A stretch of 64,000 bases of DNA from CAZAYP01 sp964489425 [NCBI: uncultured Verrucomicrobiota bacterium] (GCA_964489425.1 CAZAYP010000025.1:6330-70329), one strand, 5' to 3'; positions 45,151 to 54,898 are shown, counted from the first letter of the stretch. Notes: generated by a model not told the origin, from the sequence alone. Program-made: numbers and translations.

Positions 45151-47136
45151 TTAGAACCCCTTGAACTCTCCCTCGTCGAGGGGGATGACTTCCTCGGGCT
45201 TCACTTTGCCCTTGGCGGCTTCCGGCAGGGCCTTCTTGACGCCGGCGGCGGCCGGTCGCCTGGCGGCGGTCTTGGCCGCCATCGGGTGTTGCGCCGGCCG
45301 GCGCACCTGGCGGGAGGTGGACTGGCGCGCCGCGGCGGCGGAGGCGCCGCCCACGATCGTGACCAACTGGCCCACCACGCTGTTCAGCTCTTCGGCCTGG
45401 GCCGACAGCTCTTCGGACGCGCTGGCCGATTCCTCGGCGTTGGCGGCGTTGGTCTGGGTGACCTTGTCCATCTCGGCCACGGCGGTGTTGATCTGGTCGA
45501 TGCCCTGCGCCTGCTCCTTGGACGCGGCGGCGATCTCTTCCACCAGCGTGGCCACGCTGGCGGCGCTGGTCTGGATCGAGACGAAGTTTTTGCCCAGGTC
45601 GGCGGCCACGGCCACGCCGTCGTTGGCGTAGTTCTGGGCCCCCTCGATCAGGTCGGAGGTGTTCTTGGCGGCCTCGGCGCTGCGTCGGGCGAGGTTGCGG
45701 ACTTCCTCGGCCACCACGGCAAAGCCCTTGCCGGCTTCGCCGGCGCGGGCGGCTTCGACCGCGGCGTTCAGGGCCAGCAGGTTGGTCTGGAAGGCAATCT
45801 CGTCGATGGTCTTGATGATCTTGGCGGTGTCGTTGGACGCGGTCTTGATTTTCTCGATGGCCGCGTTCATGCGGGTGACGGCTTCGCCGCCCTGGGAGAC
45901 CGTGGCCTTGGACTCGTTCATGAGTCCATTGGCCTTGGTGGCGTTATCGGCGTTCTGGCGGGTCATGGAGGTCATCTCCTCGAGTGACGCCGAGGTCTCT
46001 TCCAAGCTGGACGCCTGTTCGCTGGCGCCCTGGGCCAGGGACTGGCTGGCCTCGGACACCTGGCCGGAAGCAGCGCCGACCTGCTCGCCGGCGCGGTTCA
46101 ACGCATCGATCACGCGATTGACCGGCTTGGTGATGCTGATGGTGATGAAGTAAGCCAGGGCAATGCCGATGATCAGCGCGCCAATCAGGCCGATGATCAT
46201 GATCGTCGAGGCCAGGGACAGGGCGCTGGCCGCGCGTTCCGCGCCGCCCTGGACGCTGTCCATGCCCAGCTTGGCTGTGGCTTGCGCCTGTTTGAGCACA
46301 TCTTCGGCCACAACGCCGCGGCGCTTGGCCGTGTCCTGCAACGTCAACCAGGATGCCAGGAAATCTTCCATGGCTTTTTTATATGTGTGGCCCGCGGCGC
46401 GGCATTCCTCGATCTGGCGCAGGTTCACGTCCTGCTTGGTGATGGCTTTCAGTGCATCCAGGGTTTTGTCGATTTCTGCAAAATGAGCGATGCCATCTTC
46501 CATGATCTTGGGACTGCGCTGGGCCTGGGACATCCAGTTGGCCAGGCGCACGGCATTGCCGAAGTCCACGATCTCGTTGGCCAGCTTCATCTTGAGGACG
46601 CGGTCTTCCACCTGGTCGGCCTCGATGGCGCCGGAAGCCAGGTGCTCCTTCAGCTTGTCGTCCTGGCTTTTGAGGTAAACTGCGCAAAGGTCCATGTACT
46701 GCTTGGCTGCGGTACCCATGGTCTCGCGGAACCCGTTCAGCTTGTGGACCAGGGCTTCGGTCTGCTTGAGCAGTTCCACATAGTTATCCACTTCTTCCTG
46801 AGCCTTGCCGGCCGCGTCGCGCAGGGCGGTGATGCTATGCTTGGCGGCCAGGTCCTGGGCGTCCTTGAGGTACTTGTTCACCTCGTCCAAGTGCGCGCGG
46901 CCGCGCTCGAGATAGGCGGTCTCTTCCGAGAGGCCGTACCCGCGGATCTCGTACATGGTCAGCAGGGACTGGCGCTCGACGTTGTTGGCCACGCCCACGG
47001 CTGGCACGGACTCCTCGCGCATGGTCATGGCGACGGTTTGCACGCGTTTCATGTTCCAGATGGCCATGCCGCCCAGCAGCATGGCGATGACGATCAGCGC
47101 CGTGAATCCCAATGCGATCTTGGCTCCCAGCTTCAT
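45151..47136 (-). CDS. Methyl-accepting chemotaxis protein
   Basis: This is a 661-aa transmembrane receptor. The first membrane helix (about 7-28, IALGFTALIVIAMLLGGMAIW) is followed by a large periplasmic helical domain to about 310. The second helix is TIMIIGLIGALIIGIALAYF, then a HAMP-like linker (ITKPVNRVIDAL). The cytoplasmic hairpin contains the conserved tip (FAVVAEEVRNLARRSAEAAK) that contacts CheA and CheW. The tail has no CheR/CheB docking pentapeptide. Its cheW partner lies directly upstream on the same strand. Confidence 0.95.
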   Translation of the reverse strand: MKLGAKIALGFTALIVIAMLLGGMAIWNMKRVQTVAMTMREESVPAVGVANNVERQSLLTMYEIRGYGLSEETAYLERGRAHLDEVNKYLKDAQDLAAKHSITALRDAAGKAQEEVDNYVELLKQTEALVHKLNGFRETMGTAAKQYMDLCAVYLKSQDDKLKEHLASGAIEADQVEDRVLKMKLANEIVDFGNAVRLANWMSQAQRSPKIMEDGIAHFAEIDKTLDALKAITKQDVNLRQIEECRAAGHTYKKAMEDFLASWLTLQDTAKRRGVVAEDVLKQAQATAKLGMDSVQGGAERAASALSLASTIMIIGLIGALIIGIALAYFITISITKPVNRVIDALNRAGEQVGAASGQVSEASQSLAQGASEQASSLEETSASLEEMTSMTRQNADNATKANGLMNESKATVSQGGEAVTRMNAAIEKIKTASNDTAKIIKTIDEIAFQTNLLALNAAVEAARAGEAGKGFAVVAEEVRNLARRSAEAAKNTSDLIEGAQNYANDGVAVAADLGKNFVSIQTSAASVATLVEEIAAASKEQAQGIDQINTAVAEMDKVTQTNAANAEESASASEELSAQAEELNSVVGQLVTIVGGASAAAARQSTSRQVRRPAQHPMAAKTAARRPAAAGVKKALPEAAKGKVKPEEVIPLDEGEFKGF

Positions 47137-47196
47137 ACCTTGTCTCCTTATTTTTTTACAACCCGGTCGCGGGTTGGACTTCTGCCTGTGCTTAAC

Positions 47197-47706
47197 TTAT
47201 TTATTGGACACTTTTTCCACGGCGGACAATTCGCCGGACGACAGCACCTTGTCCACGTCCAGCAGCATGACCACGCGCTTGTTGACCTTGCCCATGCCGA
47301 GAATGAACTCCGTGTCCAGCGCCGCGCCGAACTCCGGCGGCGGCTCAATCTGCTCGGCGTTGATGTCGAGCACTTCGGACACCTCGTCCACGGTGATGCC
47401 CATGGTGACGGTGGCCTCGGCGCGCTTGACCTGCACGACGATGATGCAGGTTTTTTCCGTGGCAGCCACGGCGGGCATGACGAACTTCAGGCGCAGGTCC
47501 ACCACGGGGATGACCTTGCCGCGCAGGTTGATCACCCCGCGCACAAAGGACGGCGTGCGCGGCACCACGGTGATATCCATCATCTTGATGATTTCCTGGA
47601 CCTTGAGGATTTCAAGGCCGTATTCCTCGTCTACGAGACAGAACGTCAGGTACTTGCCGGCCTTGGCGGCGGCGACTCTCGCGGTACTGGTCTCAGCGGT
47701 GCTCAT
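47197..47706 (-). CDS. cheW: Chemotaxis adaptor protein CheW
   Basis: This 169-aa CheW-domain adaptor links receptors to the CheA kinase. YLTFCLVDEEYGLEILKVQE, RTPSFVRGVINLRGKVIPVV and the C-terminal MLLDVDKVL strand are family blocks. It is transcribed with the receptor gene 60 bases downstream. No cheA, cheY or flagellar genes are in the window. Confidence 0.95.
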   Translation of the reverse strand: MSTAETSTARVAAAKAGKYLTFCLVDEEYGLEILKVQEIIKMMDITVVPRTPSFVRGVINLRGKVIPVVDLRLKFVMPAVAATEKTCIIVVQVKRAEATVTMGITVDEVSEVLDINAEQIEPPPEFGAALDTEFILGMGKVNKRVVMLLDVDKVLSSGELSAVEKVSNK

Positions 47707-47857
47707 GAGGCCTCCTTCTTTTCCTCGCAGATGTTAATAGTTTTACAGCTCCCGTCAACCACATAGTGGGCTGAGCGGAAAAAAACGGGGCGTGGTTTGG
47801 CGCTTGCGGGGGGATGCCCGGCGGGGTAATAATTGCTCCAGTTACGCAAGGAGAACT

Positions 47858-48838
47858 ATGCACATATCCTATTTGCAGCCGGTGGCGCGGGCGTGGGACG
47901 GAATGGTCCAGACCCTGTTCAAGCCGTTTTCCATGGGCACCTGGTTTGTCCTGGGGTTCAGCGCCTGGCTCGCGGCCATTGGCGAAGGCGGCGGTTTTAA
48001 TTTCAACATGCCCTCTTTTGACGAAGGCGATTGGGGCAAGGGCGAGGGGCAAGTGGTTCTGGCGGGCATCGCGGACTTTGTCCGGGATCACATCGTGCTG
48101 GTGGTCGTGCTGGCGCTGGTGGTGGTCATGGTGGGCCTGGCGCTGGGGCTGCTGTTCATGTGGCTGCGGGCGCGGGGCGGGTTCATGTTCATGGACAACC
48201 TGGCGCGCGGCCGGGCGGAGGTGAACCGGCCATGGAAGGAGTATGCCGGGGAGGGCAATTCGGCGTTCCTGTGGCAGTTGGTGTTTGCGCTGGTCACGGG
48301 CGGGGTTTTCCTTGTGGTCGCGGTGATCGCCGGCCTGGTGTGCCTGCCCAGTTACTGGGCGGACACGATGCTGACCGGGTCCATCATTGGCCTGGTCCTG
48401 GTGGGGTTGCTGGCGCTGGCGTTGGCGCTGGCGGCCGGGTTCATCGGCATGTACATGAACCAGTTCGTGGCGCCGATCATGTACCTGCGGCGGTGCCGGG
48501 CCATGGCGGCGTGGCGGGAGTTCCTGGTGCTGATGCGGGCGCACCCGGCGCGGTTTGTCGGCTACGGTTTTTTTTACGTGGCGCTGTATGCCGCGGTGAT
48601 TCTGGCCTTCATCCTGGCGCTGGTGTTCACCTGCTGCTTCTGCTGCCTGGGGCTGCTGCTGTTCCTCCCGTACCTGAACACGGTCATCATCCTGCCCATC
48701 CCGGTGTTTCTGCGGCTTTATGGCCTGAACTTCCTGGCCCAGTTCGGGGCGGAATACGACGTCTTTCATGCGCCGGCGCCATCCGGTTCGGCCGGGGACC
48801 TGCCGCCGGCGGCGGCGGTTGAGGTGCCGGTCACCTGA
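47858..48838 (+). CDS. Multi-pass membrane protein of unknown function (DUF7544-like)
   Basis: The 326-aa protein has about five to six hydrophobic helices: GTWFVLGFSAWLAAIG, HIVLVVVLALVVVMVGLAL, a Leu/Ala-rich pair about 145-205 and a cysteine-rich helix (FTCCFCCLGLLLFLPYL). The start HISYLQPVARAWDGMVQTLFKPFSMGTWF is reminiscent of the DUF7544/glycerophosphodiesterase-membrane-domain group. Catalytic residues are not seen. AAGGAG is 5 bases ahead of ATG 47858. It lies 34 bases before the polysaccharide cluster. Confidence 0.75.
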   Translation: MHISYLQPVARAWDGMVQTLFKPFSMGTWFVLGFSAWLAAIGEGGGFNFNMPSFDEGDWGKGEGQVVLAGIADFVRDHIVLVVVLALVVVMVGLALGLLFMWLRARGGFMFMDNLARGRAEVNRPWKEYAGEGNSAFLWQLVFALVTGGVFLVVAVIAGLVCLPSYWADTMLTGSIIGLVLVGLLALALALAAGFIGMYMNQFVAPIMYLRRCRAMAAWREFLVLMRAHPARFVGYGFFYVALYAAVILAFILALVFTCCFCCLGLLLFLPYLNTVIILPIPVFLRLYGLNFLAQFGAEYDVFHAPAPSGSAGDLPPAAAVEVPVT

Positions 48839-48872
48839 ACGGCGGCCGACCGGGGCGGGCGCCCATATCCCC

Positions 48873-49814
48873 ATGTTATCGGTCATCCTTTGCACCCATA
48901 ACCCGGACCGCGCCGTGCTGGCGCGGGTGCTGGACGCCCTGCGCCGACAGACGCTGCCGCCGGCGGCGTGGGAGTTCATCCTCGTGGACAACCACAGCGA
49001 TCCGCCGCCGGCCGCGGGCGTGGAACTGCGCGCGCACGCCGCCGCGCGCCGGGTGCATGAGCCGCGCCTGGGCCTGACCGCGGCCCGCCTGGGCGGCCTG
49101 GCCGCCGGCCGCGGCGACCTGCTGGTGTTTGTGGATGACGACAACCTGCTGGCCGAAGACTACCTTGCGCAGGCCGCAGACATCATGGACCGCCACCCGT
49201 TTCTTGGCACGCTGGGCGGCGTGGGGTCGGGCGAGTTCGGCGCGCCGCTCGAACCCTGGCTGCGCGAGTTCGTGACGATCCTGGGGGTGCACGCCGGCGT
49301 GCCGGACAAGCAACTGGAACTGCAGTACGCCTGCTCGCGCCAGCCCGGACCCTGCGTGCCGATCGGCGCGGGCCTGGTGGTGCGCCGGGCGCTGGCGGAA
49401 GCGTATCGGGAGCAACTGGAGCGCGACCCGGTCCGGCGCGCGCTGGACCGGACCGGCGGCGGGTCGCTGCTGGGCGCGGGCGACACGGACCTGGTCTACA
49501 CGGGCATCAACCTGGGCTGGGCCTGCGGCCTTTCGAACCGCCTGCGGTTCACGCACGTCATCCCGGCCTGGCGCATGGAAAAGCGCTATGTACTGCGCCT
49601 CCTGTACGCCAGCAACTACGGCGTGGGCCGCCTGCTGCTGCTGCACGGCTGGCGCCAGGTCCAGCCGGATCCCGCGCCGGCGTGGCGTCGCGGCCTGCGA
49701 GCGCTGCGCGCGCGCCTGCTCCCCCCCACCCTGGAGCAGGCCTGCTGGCTGGCCCAGGCCCAGGGGTATCAGGACGCGCTCGCCGGCCGGGCCTTTGACC
49801 CGAGGTACGCGTGA
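48873..49814 (+). CDS. Family 2 glycosyltransferase
   Basis: The 313-aa GT-A protein begins MLSVILCTHNPDRAVL and has the nucleotide-sugar aspartates in ILVDNHSD and the DxD-type LLVFVDDDNLL. A distal GAGDTDLVY supplies the general-base region. No transmembrane helix follows, so it acts in the cytoplasm on a lipid-linked or other sugar acceptor. Its stop overlaps the radical SAM start as GTGA, tying the two genes together. Confidence 0.92.
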   Translation: MLSVILCTHNPDRAVLARVLDALRRQTLPPAAWEFILVDNHSDPPPAAGVELRAHAAARRVHEPRLGLTAARLGGLAAGRGDLLVFVDDDNLLAEDYLAQAADIMDRHPFLGTLGGVGSGEFGAPLEPWLREFVTILGVHAGVPDKQLELQYACSRQPGPCVPIGAGLVVRRALAEAYREQLERDPVRRALDRTGGGSLLGAGDTDLVYTGINLGWACGLSNRLRFTHVIPAWRMEKRYVLRLLYASNYGVGRLLLLHGWRQVQPDPAPAWRRGLRALRARLLPPTLEQACWLAQAQGYQDALAGRAFDPRYA

Positions 49815-50770
49815 ACGCCAACGCCGGCCCGCCGGCCTGTCCCTACGACGCCTGGCTGCACTGGTATGTGTCGGAGCGCTGTTACCTGGACTGCGAGTAC
49901 TGCTGCCGGGGCCGGGACGGCGCGCTCCAGAAGGAACCGGTCCACGCGATCCGCATCCCGGAACTGATCCAAGCGCTGGACCGGACCGGCAAGGTGTTCC
50001 GCATCTCGTTCACCGGCGGCGGCGAGCCGTTCCTGGTGCCCAACCTGCTGGACGCCTGCCGCGAGATCACCCGGAAGCATTATGTCAGCTTCAACACCAG
50101 CCTGGTGGCCCAGTTGGTGCGGCCGTTCCTTGAGGCGATTGACCCGGCCCGGGTGGTGATCATCCACGCCTCCTGCCATATCAAGGCCATGGAACGCCGC
50201 CAACTGCTGGACCGGTTCTTCGAGAATTATCACCTGGCCGAGCAGCGCGGCATCCCCATTTACGCCGAGGAAATTGGCTACCCGCCGCTGCTGGCGGAAG
50301 CGGACAAGTACGTGGACCTGTTCCGCCAACACGGCATTCCGCTGCGTTTCGACGCCTTCCTGGGCACGTACCAGGGCCAACGGTACCCGGCGGCCTACAC
50401 CCCGGAGGAAATGAAGCTTATCAAGGTGGATCCGAAAAAGGCGGATCGGTTTTATATCACGAAGAAGAAAGGCCGGCACTTCTGCAACGCCGGCTACAAC
50501 GTGGCCGTGGTCCAGCCCAACGGCGACATCCGGCCCTGCGATCACGTCAAGCTGGACCTGGGCAACATCTACGGCGACATCCGGCTCCGGTCGCACTTGA
50601 CCATTTGCCCGGTGGCGGAGTGCACGTGCCCGCTGTTTCAGTACGATGCCGGGCTGTATGCCCGCGCCCTGCAGGAGCAACGCGGCTACATGTGGCGCAA
50701 GCGGCTGCTGTATTTCCCGTTCCGGCGCTTGTACGAGCTGGCCTACCGGGTCACCGGTCGCTATGCCTGA
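49811..50770 (+). CDS. Radical SAM protein in a glycosyltransferase operon
   Basis: The 319-aa protein has the radical-SAM cluster motif C-x3-C-x2-C in ERCYLDCEYC and the GGE-type SAM motif (SFTGGGEPFLVP). A C-terminal cysteine-rich region (HFCNAGYN, DIRPCDHVK, ICPVAECTCPLF) resembles SPASM/twitch auxiliary-cluster domains. Radical SAM enzymes of this type modify peptides, proteins or sugars. Embedding between glycosyltransferases suggests a modification step on the surface polymer or on an attached protein. GTG 49811 overlaps the previous stop. Confidence 0.88.
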   Translation: MNANAGPPACPYDAWLHWYVSERCYLDCEYCCRGRDGALQKEPVHAIRIPELIQALDRTGKVFRISFTGGGEPFLVPNLLDACREITRKHYVSFNTSLVAQLVRPFLEAIDPARVVIIHASCHIKAMERRQLLDRFFENYHLAEQRGIPIYAEEIGYPPLLAEADKYVDLFRQHGIPLRFDAFLGTYQGQRYPAAYTPEEMKLIKVDPKKADRFYITKKKGRHFCNAGYNVAVVQPNGDIRPCDHVKLDLGNIYGDIRLRSHLTICPVAECTCPLFQYDAGLYARALQEQRGYMWRKRLLYFPFRRLYELAYRVTGRYA

Positions 50771-50791
50771 AGGCCCACCGCGAGATCACCC

Positions 50792-52201
50792 ATGATGCCA
50801 TGGCTACAGCGCAATGTGGTTCGCCGGGCAGAAGGCCTGGCCTGGTTCCTGCTGGTGCCGCTGCTGGCGCTGGCCTGGCTGGCCGCGCTGGCCGTGGCCA
50901 CGGGGCCGGCCGACCCGCCGCGGGCCGCCCAGCTCAAGGTTACCCTGCGGCGCTGGCGCCGGTTTGTCGGCCGCGGGTTCAGCCCGTTCCGGGACACCTG
51001 GTGGGAGGCCGCGAGCGGCGAGCCTTACTGGGTCGCCCTCCGCTACCTCCTCATGCTGGAGTTCCTGGCCTGGTGGAACATGTTCCGGCCCGCGGCCCCG
51101 GCGGCGTTCCCGGACTTTTTGGTGGTGCAGTTGCACCACATGGGCAATATCCTCATGTCCTACCCGCTCTTGCGCCATCTGCGGGCGCGCTGGCCGGCCG
51201 CCCGCCGCGACGCGCTGGCCGGCCCGTGGGGCGCCGAGCTCCTGGCGCGCAGCGGGAGCTTCGACGCGGTTTGGGTTTACAATCCGCCGATCCGCATGCT
51301 GCGGCGCGCCGTGACCCGCGACGCGCGCGGATTCTTCGCGGAGCTCCGGTTCCTGCTGGGCTTGCGGGCGCGCGGCTACCACACGTTGCTCGGCCTGGGG
51401 GTCCCGCACTTCATCAACCTTGTTGTCCAGCAGGCGCTGTGTCCCCGGCGCTGGCTGGGCGCAGCCCGGGCACAGGACTTGTACTGCGAGTGTGGGGAAA
51501 CCTGCGCCACGCCCCACCACAGCCGCCTGGACGAGGCCCGGCGCCTCCTGGATTACCTGCCCCTGCTCGGGGCGCCAGCGGTAGCCGACCGGCCGGAGTT
51601 CGCCATCCACGCGGCCGAGGCGGCGGTCGCGGACGAGCTGTTCCTCCGCCACGGCCTGGCCGCTGCGGCGCGCGTGGTCGCGCTGGCGCCGGGCGCGGGC
51701 GTGCCGGCCAAGCGCTGGCCCGCGGAGCGATTCGCGGAGCTCGCCGATCGGCTGGCGGCCGCAACCAACGCCGCCGTGGTGCTGGTGGGCAGCGCGGCCG
51801 AACGCGAGCTGACGCACCGCGTGGCCGCGGCCCTGCGCCGGGCCCGATGCGTGGACCTGGCCGGCGCCACCACCACCGGAGAGTTGGCGGCCGTGCTGCA
51901 CAAATGCGCGTTGTTTATCGGCAACGACAGCGGCCCCCTGCACCTGGCGGCGGCGGTAGGCCGGCCCACCGTGGGCCTTTTTGGCCCGGCCCAGCCGGAA
52001 GGCTGGGCCCCCAAAGGCCCGCAGCACATCGCCCTGCGCCAGGACGCCGGCTGCGCGGCGTGCGATGCCTGGAGCCCGGGGACCGCGTGTGCCGCGGACG
52101 CGCGGTGCATGCGGCTCATCGGCGTGGACGACGTGCTGGCCGCGGCCCTCCGCCTGCTGCCGGCGGGCGCCGCCGAGAAGGAGGGCCATGGCGCCGATTG
52201 A
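50792..52201 (+). CDS. Family 9 glycosyltransferase (heptosyltransferase-like)
   Basis: The 469-aa protein has an N-terminal hydrophobic stretch (LAWFLLVPLLALAWLAALAV), then a GT9 fold. LVVQLHHMGNILMSYPLLRHL is the acceptor-side start, VVALAPGAGVPAKRWPAERF the ADP-heptose-type block, and FIGNDSGPLHLAAAVGRPTVGLFGP the sugar-nucleotide block. GT9 enzymes build LPS core or related glycans, supporting an outer membrane with LPS-like glycolipid. The stop overlaps the next gene by 14 bases. Confidence 0.9.
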   Translation: MMPWLQRNVVRRAEGLAWFLLVPLLALAWLAALAVATGPADPPRAAQLKVTLRRWRRFVGRGFSPFRDTWWEAASGEPYWVALRYLLMLEFLAWWNMFRPAAPAAFPDFLVVQLHHMGNILMSYPLLRHLRARWPAARRDALAGPWGAELLARSGSFDAVWVYNPPIRMLRRAVTRDARGFFAELRFLLGLRARGYHTLLGLGVPHFINLVVQQALCPRRWLGAARAQDLYCECGETCATPHHSRLDEARRLLDYLPLLGAPAVADRPEFAIHAAEAAVADELFLRHGLAAAARVVALAPGAGVPAKRWPAERFAELADRLAAATNAAVVLVGSAAERELTHRVAAALRRARCVDLAGATTTGELAAVLHKCALFIGNDSGPLHLAAAVGRPTVGLFGPAQPEGWAPKGPQHIALRQDAGCAACDAWSPGTACAADARCMRLIGVDDVLAAALRLLPAGAAEKEGHGAD

Positions 52202-53381
52202 TGTCCTGTTCGTGTGGGAGCAGTTGCTGCTGGCCGATGGCGTAAGCACCTTCCTGCTGCAGTGCCTCGAGCATCTCCCGGCCCACGGGTTCCAGCCGCA
52301 CGTGCTCTGCCTGGCCGCGCGCCCCACCTACACCCCCGCCCACTTGCCGCAGGCTTGCCAGGGGCAGGTCCGGCACGTGCTGCCCAGCCGCTGGGACAGC
52401 CCCAGGCGCTGGCGCCGCAAGGTGCAGGCGGCTATCCGCGGCATCCAGCCCGCCATCGTAGTGTTCAACGAACACCGCCACGCCGACGAAATCCTCCCGG
52501 GGCTGGACCCGGCGGCGCAAGCCATGGGCATCATGCACAGCTGCCGCCCTGATGCGCGGTATTACGACCTGGCCGCCGCGCTGCTGGCCTGCCTGGCGCG
52601 CATGGTCGGGGTGAGCGCGCCGACGGCAAAGCGGCTGCAGCACATCTTGCCGCCGGACCTGCGCGGCCGCGTGGCGCATATCCCCTACGGCATCGAGATC
52701 CCGCCGGACCCGGAACGCGGCGCGGCCGGGCCGCCGGCGCCGCTCCGCCTCGTGTACCTCGGCCGGGTGGCGCAGCACGAGAAGCGCGCCTTTGATTTCC
52801 TGCCGTTTGTGCGCGAGCTGGACCGCCACGGCGTGGCCTATCGGTTCACGGTGGTGGGCGACGGCCCGGACGGCCCCGCGGTGCGCGCGCAGTTGGCGGA
52901 CCACGTGGCCGCCGGCCGCGTGGTGTTCCATGGGGCCCAGCCCCACGCGGCGGCGCTGCGCCTGCTGGCTGAACAAGACGTGCTCTTGCTGTTCTCGGAG
53001 TTCGAGGGCCTGCCGATCAGCATGCTGGAGGGCATGGCGCGCGGCGTGGTGCCCGTGGTGCCGCGCCTGGCCGGCGGCATCAGCGAAGTGATCCGCGACA
53101 AGGCCAACGGCCGGCTGTATCCGACCGGCGAACCGGCCCAGGCCGCCGCCCTGGTGCACGAGTTGGCCCGGCAGCCGGAGACGTGCCTGGCCCTGGGGCG
53201 GGCGGCGCGCGCCACGGCGCTGGAATTCAGCCGCGAAAAATGCATGGCCGCGTATGCCGGCCTGTTCCGGGAACTGCTGCGCGCACCGCCGCGGCCGGCC
53301 TGGCCGGCGCCGCGCGAAAGCCTCCGCGCGCGGATCCTCGCCCGCGTCCCGATCGGCCTGCGCCCGGCCGGCCCGCGGTAG
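52188..53381 (+). CDS. Family 4 glycosyltransferase
   Basis: This is a 397-aa GT-B retaining transferase. The N-domain has VWEQLLLADGVSTFL and the C-domain starts with LRLVYLGRVAQHEKRAFDFL. The nucleotide-sugar block is SEFEGLPISMLEGMARGVVP, with the E-x7-E spacing typical of GT4. ATG 52188 has AAGGAGGG close upstream and lies inside the end of the GT9 gene. It ends the plus-strand cluster and is convergent with hydG, 23 bases away. Confidence 0.92.
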   Translation: MAPIDVLFVWEQLLLADGVSTFLLQCLEHLPAHGFQPHVLCLAARPTYTPAHLPQACQGQVRHVLPSRWDSPRRWRRKVQAAIRGIQPAIVVFNEHRHADEILPGLDPAAQAMGIMHSCRPDARYYDLAAALLACLARMVGVSAPTAKRLQHILPPDLRGRVAHIPYGIEIPPDPERGAAGPPAPLRLVYLGRVAQHEKRAFDFLPFVRELDRHGVAYRFTVVGDGPDGPAVRAQLADHVAAGRVVFHGAQPHAAALRLLAEQDVLLLFSEFEGLPISMLEGMARGVVPVVPRLAGGISEVIRDKANGRLYPTGEPAQAAALVHELARQPETCLALGRAARATALEFSREKCMAAYAGLFRELLRAPPRPAWPAPRESLRARILARVPIGLRPAGPR

Positions 53382-53404
53382 CCCGGACGGACTGGCCCGG
53401 GCCC

Positions 53405-54898
53405 TCAGAAATACAGGTCGCGCGCGCCCTTCACGATCCGCTCGTAATGATCGTAAAAGCTCGGGAAGAACTTGGGCAGTTGCTGGCGGATCTCCGCGAT
53501 CTCGCGCTGCAGCACCGGCTCGCAGATCTTGAGCGATTCGGGGCTGGCGAAGTCGTCCAGCCACTCGCGGAAGGTGAGCACCGCGTTCAGCTTGCAGAAC
53601 TTGCCTTCTTTGCCGGTCTTGAGCATGTCCATGATGCAGCCGCCGGTGCGGCCGCAGCGGTAGCCGGCGGTGCAGAACGAGGTGATCATGCCCATGCCGG
53701 CCAGGTCGCAGATCAGTTCCTCGAGGCTGCGGGTGTCGCCAAGCATGAACTGCTGGCGGTGGTCTTCCTGCCCGCCGCCGTAGTCGCTGTACGCGCCGAT
53801 GCCGATGCGCGTGGACGCGTCGGTCTGGGTGCAGCCCAGGGGGATGCCCTTGCGCCGCAGGTCGGCGGTTTCGCGCGCCGTGATGATCATGCCGGGGTAC
53901 GGCACGGCCAGGCGGATGACCGAAACCAGGCGCAGGAAGTCGGCGTCCGACACCTTGTATTGCGGGTGGCCGGCCAGGCCGGACCCGTGGGCCGGCTCGA
54001 GACGCGGGAACGAGATGGTGTGCGGCCCCATGCCGAACCGGCGTTCCAGCTCGCGCGCGTGGTACAGCAGGCCCATGACCTCGAACTTCCAGTCGTACAG
54101 CCCGAACAGCGCGCCGATCCCCACGTCATCGACGCCGGCCTCGAGCGCGCGGTGCATGCAGTACAGCCGCCAGGCGTACTGGCCCTTGACGGTGTCGCGC
54201 GGGTGCACCGCGGCGTAGGTGGCGTGGTGATACGTTTCCTGGAACACCTGGAACGTGCCGATGCCCACCTCGTGCAGGTGTTTCAGGTCGGCGATGGGCA
54301 GCGGCGCGGCGTTGACGTTCACGCGCCGGATCTGGCCGAACCCCTTGCGCGTCGGCGCCTTGACACCGTACACGGTGCGCAGGGTGTCGGCGATGTACTC
54401 CGTGGAGGTGGTCGGATCCTCGCCGTACACCGCGATCAGGCGCTTGTGCCCGATCTTGCCGGCCAGCACCTCGGTCTCGCGCCGCACCTCGTCCATGGTG
54501 AGCCGCCGCCGCGTGGCGCCGGTGTTGGCGGACCGGAACCCGCAGTAAGCGCAGTTGTTGATGCACAGGTTGCTCATGTAAAGCGGGGCGAAGGTGACAA
54601 TGCGGTTGTCGTACACCTTGCGCTTGACCTGCAGCGCCATGGCCGCCATCTCCTCCAGCAGCGCCGGGTCCTCGACGTTGAGCAGGGCCGCGGTGTCGGC
54701 CGGGGTGAGGGTTTCGATGGCCAGCGACTTGGCCATGATGTCCCGCACGCGCGCCGGCGCCGGGTTGCGGTTTTCCGCCAGCAGGCGCTCGATCTCGGCG
54801 TCCGGGATGAAGTCCTGGCCGGGCGCGGTGTAGCGGTCGATCTCGTCCTGGCGGACAATATCCTCGATGCGCGGCGGGCGGGTGAGGGTGGCGGTCAT
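53405..54898 (-). CDS. hydG: [FeFe]-hydrogenase H-cluster radical SAM maturase HydG
   Basis: HydG cleaves tyrosine to give the CO and cyanide ligands of the H-cluster. The 497-aa protein has the radical-SAM CX3CX2C in NLCINNCAYCGF and a ThiH/BATS-type C-terminal half (DWKFEVMGLLYHA). The auxiliary-cluster region starts at C409 and ends at C435, the distance of canonical CX2CX22C, but the middle ligand position 412 is Gly (SFCTAGYRCGRTGGC), with C415 and C421 as possible substitutes. The start overlaps the hydF stop as ATGA. Confidence 0.93.
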   Translation of the reverse strand: MTATLTRPPRIEDIVRQDEIDRYTAPGQDFIPDAEIERLLAENRNPAPARVRDIMAKSLAIETLTPADTAALLNVEDPALLEEMAAMALQVKRKVYDNRIVTFAPLYMSNLCINNCAYCGFRSANTGATRRRLTMDEVRRETEVLAGKIGHKRLIAVYGEDPTTSTEYIADTLRTVYGVKAPTRKGFGQIRRVNVNAAPLPIADLKHLHEVGIGTFQVFQETYHHATYAAVHPRDTVKGQYAWRLYCMHRALEAGVDDVGIGALFGLYDWKFEVMGLLYHARELERRFGMGPHTISFPRLEPAHGSGLAGHPQYKVSDADFLRLVSVIRLAVPYPGMIITARETADLRRKGIPLGCTQTDASTRIGIGAYSDYGGGQEDHRQQFMLGDTRSLEELICDLAGMGMITSFCTAGYRCGRTGGCIMDMLKTGKEGKFCKLNAVLTFREWLDDFASPESLKICEPVLQREIAEIRQQLPKFFPSFYDHYERIVKGARDLYF

